Shown here: piece after piece, positions 55,750-64,000 of the stretch
How the letters are laid out: the number at the start of each line of letters is the position of its first letter
How positions within the stretch are numbered: the first letter of the stretch is position 1
Source of the DNA: Engraulis encrasicolus
Taxonomy: Eukaryota; Chordata; Actinopteri; Clupeiformes; Engraulidae
Reading direction: 5' to 3'
Length of the DNA: 64,000 bases
Assembly: GCF_034702125.1 (NCBI RefSeq)
Contig: NC_085876.1
Location: 5,811,364-5,875,363 of the forward strand
Translations under genes and position numbers: made by a program
Notes under the pieces: generated by a model
Database searches by the model: none
The model's input: only the letters and a program-made list of their open reading frames with translations
What the model was told of the DNA's origin: nothing

Positions 55750-56648
55750 ATTGCTGCCTTGGTCCAAAAGCACAGTGTTAGAAACAGTGGTTCAGTTCAG
55801 TTATGACTTGCACTGCAGGCAAGAGTCATACTTATACTGTATTTCAAAAGAAAGTATGTATGAAGGTGAAGTCCAACCATAATCTCCAACCGTACACACC
55901 TTTATAGCAGTTGTGAAATGAAGTAGGCTATTTAATGTTGTGGGTGTCTTTAGATGAACAATAAAATAGATAGCAGATATGGCTTATCAGGTCAGTGGTA
56001 ACTTTTTCAGATCAGGGTTTATAATGTGCAGTTTGGATAAATTCAATCATTACCTGTAATAAGGAAACATCCTATGAGAATTTACGGAAAGTTGATGGTA
56101 AACCCAAGGTGCCACTGGTGTCACCTGATGTTTCGTGTTCCATGAGTCGGATCTTTTTATTTATAGTTAGTCCCAATGTCCCATTGTAATATCCTTGTCT
56201 CGTGACAAAGCATGTGATTTCAAAAACATCACTTCTAAAATGGATTTACGAGGGACGGTGGTAGGGTTGGATTGGAAATTTGGTATTTTACCGGCGGTGG
56301 GCCAACAGTCCTTAGGGGCTGATGCTGTTTTTTTGGGTTTTCCCATAAACATGTATTGTGTGAAATATTTTTAACAGGTTATTTCCAAAATTCATGCTGC
56401 CCATTCACAAATGAATACTTACCACCACCATAAAATTCTAAGCATTCATTATGACTGGGAAAATTGAACTTTTCATTTGAATTTCCAGAAATAAAGCGGG
56501 TTTGCGGACCTTTATTTTCTTTTCAGTTATCTTACGTTTGGTCCAGCACCTGTGCCACTGATGTGCGCGCATTCTTTGACTTTCTAATTTCCAGAAATAG
56601 ACAATTTTAGCTGCAAAACGTACTGTAGCCTACTTATACTAGTACTAG
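55750..56648. other. Lectin 2 upstream region and repeat copies
   Basis: A TATA-like CTATAAAG on the minus strand (about 55900-55907) is possible. A diverged TTAA-family piece covers about 56360-56500 and 56586-56640, split by about 90 bp that matches part of rfx5 intron 1 in reverse. Confidence 0.4.
56039..56084 (-). promoter_or_regulatory. Conserved lectin upstream block, gene 2
   Basis: AATTCAATCATTACCTGTAA then TAAGGAAACATCCTATGAGA, about 290-335 bp before the lectin 2 ATG. Confidence 0.5.
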
Positions 56649-57477
56649 TGTCGGACAAATGGCCCTTGTTGAAAACCATTAAAAAGGTTCGAAAATGCCC
56701 AGTACACAGAAGACAGACAAAGGTTAAAAAAATATCCCTTTTATTTTACTAATGAATTAAAACTAAAGTGTCCTCTAAAAGCAGCACTGCTGCAGTGTCT
56801 CTAAGGTCCAGGTGGTCTTCGTTCAGGGTTCAGGTTTCACACCAGCATCACAGTCCAAGTTGAATCCCAAACCGTGTTGGGTGTAGTCACATCCAGGTGG
56901 CCGAGGGGGGTCTCCAGTGAAGTTCGTGGCTCAATCTGGATCCAGCACACCTCGGTAGCAAAGAACAAGTGTTAGTCTCTGAACTGGAATTAATGCAGCA
57001 CCAATATAATAGAATGGGGCACAGGAGGACTGCTGGGTACACATTCCAAGGGGTTGCTCGCGTTCCTTTGGCCGCGGCCGTCGTCCAGCTCAGCTTCGGT
57101 TTCGTTCGGATGGCTTCGTTCGGTCGTTCTGTTCTGTTCATTCACCGTCGTCGTCGTCTCTCCTCTCCTGGTCTGCTGCTGCCTCCAGTCCGATCCCCCC
57201 GCCAAATGCCAGGAGCCTCTAAAACCATGCCTCTTTATACCCCTCCCCATAATCATTCCAGCGCACCGATTGGCTAGACAATAATTGTTCAGGCAGCCGT
57301 CCATCTCAAAGCAATAAAAAGTCAATTAGGTGCACATGGTAAAACACAGCAAACAATTAAGTGAACACAGCAAACCAAGTAAAACATGCACTATAAAACC
57401 ACTGCACATCTAAAACACACTATATTAAAAAGCACAGCAAACAAAATTAAAAAGGTAAAATCCCCACATGTCTGACA
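56649..57477 (-). mobile_element. Solo LTR
   Basis: On the minus strand 829 bp run from TGTCAGACA to TGTCCGACA, flanked by CTAG on both sides (56645-56648 and 57478-57481). TATA-like GGGTATAAAGAGG lies mid-element (about 57232-57244) and AATAAAAGGG near the end (about 56740). No internal retroelement genes are present, as expected after LTR-LTR recombination. Confidence 0.75.
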
Positions 57478-57620
57478 CTAGTACTCATACTAAATGTTAG
57501 TTCATTATCTAAATATTCATGAAAATATCAAAATGACAGTAGACAACACAGTTTCAATGAGCAGCATAGTTGCAATAGGCCTACCTAATCTGGCCATCAT
57601 CCTACACAGTGCACCTTTAA

Positions 57621-57984
57621 AGGTACACTGTGCAGGAAATGGCCAAAAAAGGTACTGCAACTATGCTGCTTATTCAAACTGGGTTGCCTAATGGCCAAAT
57701 TTGATATTTTCATTAAACTTTACAAAGTACTAAACTAATGTTTTCTAGTATGGTCCATGTACAGTCATTTTTGCAGCTAAAAATGGCTATTTCTGGAAAT
57801 TCAATATGGTGGACCATGGAGAAGATCCTCTTTTTCATGTATGAAAAGTACAATTTTTCCAGTCATGTCATGATGAATACTTAGAATTTGATGGTGGTGG
57901 TAAGTATTCATGAAAAAAGTAACATTAGTGAATGGATATATGAATTCTGTAAATAAACAACTTAATATCTTAAACAGTGTACCT
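57621..57984. mobile_element. TTAA-flanked miniature element, second copy
   Basis: Ends AGGTACACTGTG and ACAGTGTACCT, flanked by TTAA (57617-57620 and 57985-57988). Strongly similar to 31521-31879. Its left TTAA abuts the end (CACAGTGCACC) of another family member. Confidence 0.85.
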
Positions 57985-57988
57985 TTAA

Positions 57989-60056
57989 AAGACTGGCCCA
58001 CCATTTGCATATATTCAGTTGGCACATCTTGTCCAACCACCCAAAATGAATAGGAGTATGTGGAGGGGAAAAGACACGACTGAATTGGAGTGAATGGCAG
58101 CTATTAGTAGAGCGATATCATTGCTACAATGCATCCAAATATTACACACAGGCTGACACAGCGGATATTCGTTTCATTTCATCAATGGAAATCGAATGCA
58201 GATGTTGTCATACTGTAGATGAGCTGTGACCGTGTGCTTTCATTAGTAATTGCTTGTCCAGAGTGATCGAAGGATAATAGTGGGCAAGTGATCATAGTGA
58301 TCTGTAATCTACAGCTGATCAATGCCAAAAATGCCCGGCCTGTTTTTCAATCAAAGTCTAGCCCTGGACAGTGACATCCGTTGATCTAAAAAGTTTAAGA
58401 TGAATGACGGCTTTCTTGGCCAACATATCTGGAGGCGTAACCTTGAATTTACAGGCGTAACCTTGAACCTTGAACAATTTAACTATAGCTTGTTTAGCTG
58501 CTGACTAAACCAAGGCCATCAAACTTACTGTCTTACTTTTTAAATTCATCAGACAGTGATACTCATTTTGATTAAATTATTACACAAAAACCTGGTTATG
58601 AATTTCAATTCAACTGATGTTGGCCATATCCGTTACGGTAAAAGGCTTGTAGATCATATTTCAACATTGTAATGTTTCATTTACATGGGAGAAATTTTGA
58701 AAAAAAAGAGGTGTATATCTGGCCCTACCGTGGCCTAACTGTAGGGTAGTCCTACTAGCTTATTACGTTGGCGATCTAGGTTCGATTTCAGCCGGGGTCA
58801 TTTGCCAGTCCTTCCCTGTCTCTCTCTACCCACTTATTTCCTGTCCCTCTGTCTCTAACCTGTCTCAAAATAATGCCCGTTTACACGCACGATTAGTGTG
58901 CACTTTGGAGCTCTTGGAGGATACTTAACCCATTAGGCCCGCCGTAATAAATTTGCCATTAGCAGAATGGCAGCGACCAAGTCTTAGTGCATTACTAAAG
59001 GCATTACTAAATGTCTATTACAGCGTGCAATCAGAGGTATGGCGTGCATAAAGGGGCTACGCCCAATTTAGCTTGGGGTGTACTTACTTATTACCGATAG
59101 CATGTTTATTTGATGGTATTAGTGGTAGGCCTATTAGTTAAATTACACTGTAAAGACACTGTTTATTCATTCTTGTGATTTTAGTGAAGATCATCAGACC
59201 ATATTTTATAACCTACTGATGCATTAATGTAACGTAGATTACAAAATTCCAACGGGTGTACAAACATTCTCCTCCCACTGTATGTTTGTGGTCATGGTGT
59301 GGCAAAATGTTTACATTTTCAAGGGGTACCGGTATGCATATGCAAGGCACTGTATATGAGTTTCCATAACTGATGCCCCATCCAATCATTCATGAGCAAT
59401 AGTGAACAATCAGTGAATTTGAATTTGTGAGTATTGTGAATCTTAATTTGTGTCTTTGGATTATATTATGACCATTACCTCAACAATTTAGATAGTATGA
59501 GATATGAGATGTGATAATTCAGCAAAACCTTCAAAAGACATAAGTGGTCATAATGTCTTTAATTGAAAAAAAAAAAACCCAAACAAACAACAACTTTGTT
59601 ACAAGACTGGTGAATCGATATAATTTATTTCTATATCTGGCCTGGAAAGCGGGTGAGAATTGTGATAACATTCTAATCCCTGATTATGGTCTACTGTACA
59701 GGGGCACTGTTACAAATCTTGGACCCCATAAAAAATGTATTTAGTGACATAATACTATTAAAAGTATATGGGGTCTCCTTGTTGCACTACAGAATCCTAT
59801 AGCCTTAGGCCTTGATCACAAATATGCTGTGTTTCCGTAAAAGAAAACACCAACTAGGCTATTAAAGAAAACATTTTACTGTATGGGTTAACATGAAGAC
59901 ACATTTATGATCAATTATTTAAATTACGAAGGTGCATAATATGTTATGTTATATATGTTATATAATATGCATAATATAAAATTGTGTACTACTGTACAGC
60001 CTACATCATTGTCAACCACTACAACCACTATCAACTCAGTGAAATTATTATCATGC
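57989..60056. other. Spacer between lectins 2 and 3
   Basis: Contains a SINE copy (58724-58890) and otherwise AT-rich DNA without a supported gene. On the minus strand AATAAA at about 59621-59626 could serve lectin 3, but it is 430 bp past the stop. Confidence 0.35.
58724..58890 (+). mobile_element. tRNA-derived SINE, second copy
   Basis: Contains CCGTGGCCTAACTGTAGGGTAG (A-box-like), GGTTCGATTTCAGCC (B-box-like) and the shared body TTCCCTGTCTCTCTC...TTTCCTGTC. Confidence 0.65.
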
Positions 60057-63000
60057 TTAATCAAGGTTTCTTGCACAAACAGATGGAAGTAGAGTTGAAC
60101 AAACCAAGTCGCTCCACAGGAGGCCACCTGCAGAGTGGACAAGGCATACAATGAGAATAAACAGCACACTAACATTTGGGCTGCACTCACAGACTTTTGG
60201 GAATTGAGCTTGTACATTGTTTGTGACCAAGAAAATGTAATTAACATATTGTAACTTGACTGCATTCTCACAGAAAAGGAGCAATTAGTACTGTAATATT
60301 CTGTGCTTCCCTTTCTATTGGGTGCACACACGCACACTATCACAATAACAAAAAGCTAACTTAACAAACCTCCAAAGTTGATCTGCAAACAGTGTTCAAC
60401 ACCTCTGTAATTGTCTGGTTGGCCAGGGTGCCAGTGAAGAAACGTTAATCTGGATCCATCACTCCAAAGCCAAATGCTCTCCTGAAGGGAAAAAGGAAAC
60501 CAGATCTGACCTTATCAGTGCCTCCTGAATCACAGAATCACCTGAATCAGGTGAGGCAAAAAACACCATACAATAGACAGTAAGCAAAGATTGTAGTATG
60601 AAGTTTATACGAGACATAAGATATGGGAGTGCTGTCGAGCAGGGCGAAAGCACATGATCATTTACAAGTTACTTGCATTGCCCATTGGCACCCAGGTTCC
60701 TGTTTGCACTCTAACCGTCCAATAGTTTTTTCTGTAAAGATTTCCAAAAATCTTTACAGAAAAAAGGAGATGAAAATCACTTTATTGAGCAACATGCTCC
60801 TGGTATCCAGGTCTTACCTGTTGGGCATCTGTTCCACCAAGCCAAGTGAGTGGTGCACCATGCGTTGCTGTCACGATGAGTCCTTGGATGTAATGGTACT
60901 CAGCAATACTGTGCACAGAAGCCAGGTTACCACCCAGCAGCACACAGAAGCGCTGCAGGAGATAAAGAAAATGTAGAGCATGGATCAGTCAGCTTTTCAA
61001 ACACAATGTAATATGGCAATTTCATATAAACAGTCTTCAATCTTCATCTCTTTCTTTCCTTTACACTTTATTTTATTTCAGTTTCTTTCTTACGTGTATT
61101 GTGTCAACTTGCAAGACTATGTATAACCTAACCTATAAGGTACACAGTGCATGCAATTCTCCTGGCTCTATCCTACCTCTGCTTCTGCCCAGGATCTAGC
61201 AGTGCTGATAAACTTGTAGCATCGTTCTCCATACTGCTCCCATCCATCAGGACATGGTAACGTTGGTAAGCTTCCTTTAGATGAAAAAGACTTTGCTGAA
61301 ATAACTGTATTGTCAACTTGTTTTGTAAAGGAAGCCAAATATTTTGGTTGGCTTTTGAATAGTGATGAGGCCATAGGAAAAATCGCTTTTAAATTTTCTC
61401 TAAAATTTCACCTCCACTGCAGGATGACGCGTTTGTGCTGCTCTGAGATCGGACAACAAGTCCTAGAGAAGAATAGAAAAAAATGAAATCTCAGGTTACG
61501 GTCTTATTTTTGCTTCTAGTTTCACTTGGCTATATTTTCAAAATGTAGGCCGTAAGTCCTTATTGTTAGCAACATCTGTTTCATACAGTATGCACTATGC
61601 ACACAAACTACTGTACACATAATTGGCATATCATTTAAAAATGGAATTTTGATTAGCCTACTTCAATTATCTTAGCTCAGTCTGTAATCAAACTTATTCA
61701 TATTTTAGTTTAATTTACTGAATGAGATGGGTTATCAGGTTTGATTTGAAGTTCTGGGACAACAGTTCAAATTAAAACATACAGCTCACGGCAATGTATG
61801 ATAACATTTGAAGATTGTGATTTTTATTTTTTGTGTTACCTTGGCTTGAAATAGTGCTGAGGCTTGCTTTTGTGACTAAGTTTTGTAAGTAACAGTATAT
61901 CACGAAAGTGAATACACCCCTCACAGTTTTTCAGATTTTTGAGTATATCTTTTCATAGGAAAGCATTACAGAAATGTCACTTTGACACAATGATTAGTGA
62001 CCTTTTAACAACTTATTTAACCGCTTAAATTTCTTTTTCACTCAGAAAAAAACAAAATACAGCCATTAATGTTTGAACATGTACTCACAAAAGTGAGTAC
62101 ACCCCAGATTAAAATCCGGTAGAGAAGGGGCTGTGTTGGCTCGAATCGTCTCGAAATGAAACAAAATGAAAAGGGATGAAAAGGGAGGTCATCAGTGTAC
62201 GTTTCAACCTTTCTTCGCATTGAATTTTAACATTTTGAGTCTGCATCTGGCTTAAATACATTGGTGTGAGATTTGAATGCAATCCTATGGAGAATATCAT
62301 GATCTGCTTCAGTAGTCACAGTGCATGTTGACATGCATGTTTCTTTTAGGCGTATTTCAGATTACTAATGTTGACAGCATCCATGCATCCCTAAACCATG
62401 TCAGTCCCACTACCATGCTTGGATTTTGATAGGATACACTTGTTTTGTAAAACTCACTTGTTTACCACCACAAATGCTTGACACCATCTAAAGTATATTT
62501 GTTTATCTTGGTCTCTTCAGATCACACGACATGGTTCCAGTGATCCATATCCTTGGTCTGTTCATCTCTCTTGAGACCAAGATAAACAAATTTGCTTTAG
62601 ATGGTGTCAAGCATGTGTGGTGGTAAACAAGTAATTTTTTACAAAAAAGTGTATCCTCTCAATAGCCAAGCATGGTAGTGGGACTGACATGGTTTGGGGA
62701 TGCATGAATGCTGTCAACATTGGCAATCTGAAATACACCTAAAAGAAACATGCATGTCAACATGCACTGTGACTACTGAAGCAGATCAAGATATTCTCCA
62801 TAGGATTGCATTCAAATCTCACACCAATGTATTTAAGCCAGATGCAGACTCAAAATGTAAAAGTTCAATGCAAAGAAAGGTTGAAACGCACACTGATGAC
62901 CTCCCTTTTCATCCCTTTTCATTTCGTTTCATTTCGAGACGATTCGAGCCAACACAGCCCCTTCTCTACCGGATTTTAATCTGGGGTGTACTCACTTTTG

Positions 63001-63718
63001 TGAGTACATGTTCAAACATTAATGGCTGTATTTTGTTTTTTTCTGAGTGAAAAAGAAATTTAAGCGGTTACATAAGTTGTTAAAAGGTCATTAATCATTG
63101 TGTCAAAGTGAAATTTCTGTAATGCTTTCCTATGAAAAGATATACTCAAAAATCTGAAAAACTGTGAGGGGTGTATTCACTTTCGTGATATACTGTAACA
63201 GCTATGGAATTGTCATTGAAGGTCTTGTATACAAGTAACTCCAAAGATACAAAGAAGTAAACAGACATTTTTTTTTTACCTTCACTGAAGGGGGAATCAT
63301 TTGTAATGTTCTCAGATTGGATAACAACTCCTGGAATAAGATGGACATGTTAATATACTGAGCACCACTACGCCAGTGGAACACTGTACTAGTCATTGAA
63401 AAGACTTCACTCCCATCATACTACTAAGACATCACACAGACTCTTCAATACATTATGACTTGGCCATCTTGGTAATAGCAAAACAAAAATAAGCAAATAA
63501 GTCTGCAGTAGCGTATTGTAATACTAGTGCAATAGCGATAAACTTCATATAGTTGCCTGTTTGAAATAGCTTAGGAAACATAATTATTTATTTACAACCC
63601 AAAGAGTAAAAAGAAAATGCAGACCGAATTTGATACAAACAACAAAGATGATTTTACCTGAAACAGAACACATGAAACCCATGCAGAGGAGCAGGATGAC
63701 AGCCATCATAGACTTCAT
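60057..63718 (-). CDS. Secreted C-type lectin 3 (QPD, galactose-type site)
   Basis: Minus-strand exons: 63718-63658 (signal MKSMMAVILLLCMGFMCSVS), stalk exons 63330-63280 and 61462-61412, then CTLD 61274-61177, 60952-60818, 60481-60370, 60127-60057; 192 residues, TAA. CTLD motifs: GWEQYGERCYKF, WAEAE, GGNLASVH, QPD (PGQPDNY), EHCLQ, WSD in place of WND, PSVCA. Known: QPD favours galactose-type sugars. The Asn to Ser change in WND could weaken Ca2+ binding. Closest in style to fish galactose-type secreted lectins. The intron between the two stalk exons contains the Tc1 palindrome. Confidence 0.85.
61893..63195. mobile_element. Palindromic Tc1-derived element (two ends head to head)
   Basis: Arms of about 620 bp (61893-62516 and 62571-63195) are inverted copies around a 54-bp spacer. 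Outer ends are CAGTATATCACGAAAGTGAA. Each arm equals the single copy at 40503-41113 and keeps a trace of Tc1 transposase on the strand reading outward from the centre. Inserted in lectin 3. Confidence 0.85.
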
Positions 63719-63800
63719 GTTTCTGGCTCGGTCAGAAAGGACAGTGTTAGAAACAGTGAGAGGTGCAGTTTAGATTAAAGTGTTCCTGCAGCCAGGGCCT

Positions 63801-63810
63801 ATTTATATAA
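63801..63810 (-). promoter_or_regulatory. TATA box of lectin 3
   Basis: TTATATAAAT on the minus strand about 85 bp before the ATG, a fitting distance for a short 5' UTR. Confidence 0.6.
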
Positions 63811-63954
63811 AACAACTCAAGGGTTAAAAACCTTAAACACTCAGTATGCCTTTAGTGCTCGAGGTGTCCTCTGACAATAAAATAGATAACAGATATGGCT
63901 CATTACGTCTGTGTTCATCTCTCCATGTCAGGATGTTATACGTGTGTTTGGATG

Positions 63955-64000
63955 AATTCAATCATTACCTGTAATAAGGAAACATCCTTTAAGAATTTAC
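63955..64000 (-). promoter_or_regulatory. Conserved lectin upstream block, gene 3
   Basis: AATTCAATCATTACCTGTAA then TAAGGAAACATCCTTTAAGA at the window edge, about 240-280 bp before the lectin 3 ATG. Between it and the gene lies AATAGATAACAGATATGGC, also shared with lectin 2. Confidence 0.5.

Overview
The window is vertebrate nuclear DNA, most likely from a ray-finned (teleost) fish. Coding information sits in short exons with GT-AG introns. The intervening DNA is AT-rich and full of fish-type mobile elements (hAT-, Tc1- and piggyBac-like miniature elements, a Ty3/Gypsy element, tRNA-derived SINEs), and the lectins have the exon layout and sequence style of fish lectins. The species cannot be named from sequence alone.

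Positions 472-33198 (+) hold one large gene, rfx5, the DNA-binding subunit of the RFX complex that activates MHC class II promoters. Ten coding exons give a continuous 748-codon frame: N-terminal dimerisation segment, winged-helix RFX domain, an AT-hook, and a Ser/Pro-rich C-terminal tail. One intron inside the DNA-binding domain has AT-AC ends of the U12 type. Intron 3 is 19 kb and works as a mobile-element sink. It contains, in order, an 8-bp-TSD miniature element, a 2.7-kb palindromic element, an intact three-exon RecQ-like helicase gene (-), a P/THAP-type transposon broken by an intact Ty3/Gypsy retrotransposon (-) and by a small inserted element, then hAT-, piggyBac- and hairpin-type miniature elements. 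Intron 8 contains an intronless, intact gene (-) for a four-Ig-domain transmembrane receptor with its own TATA box.

Positions 33199-42739 are a gene-poor spacer with microsatellites, dispersed repeats, a Tc1-like fragment and a relic of a lectin promoter.

Positions 42740-64000 hold a tandem array of three secreted C-type lectin genes (all -, same exon plan: signal exon, two or three short phase 1-1 stalk exons, four CTLD exons). They have diverged at the sugar-binding site: EPN in the first, motif lost in the second, QPD in the third. A block of about 40 bp is conserved upstream of all three. Introns and spacers hold two nested TA-flanked transposons, a Tc1-derived palindrome, SINEs, TTAA-flanked miniature elements and a solo LTR.

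Several genes have immune roles (MHC-II regulator, Ig receptor, lectins), but nothing in the sequence shows that they are co-regulated. I saw no CRISPR array, no rRNA or functional tRNA gene, and no operon-like or clearly novel multi-gene system. The most unusual items are the helicase with an altered Walker A motif, the palindromic element with an unfamiliar conserved ORF, and the nested Ig receptor.
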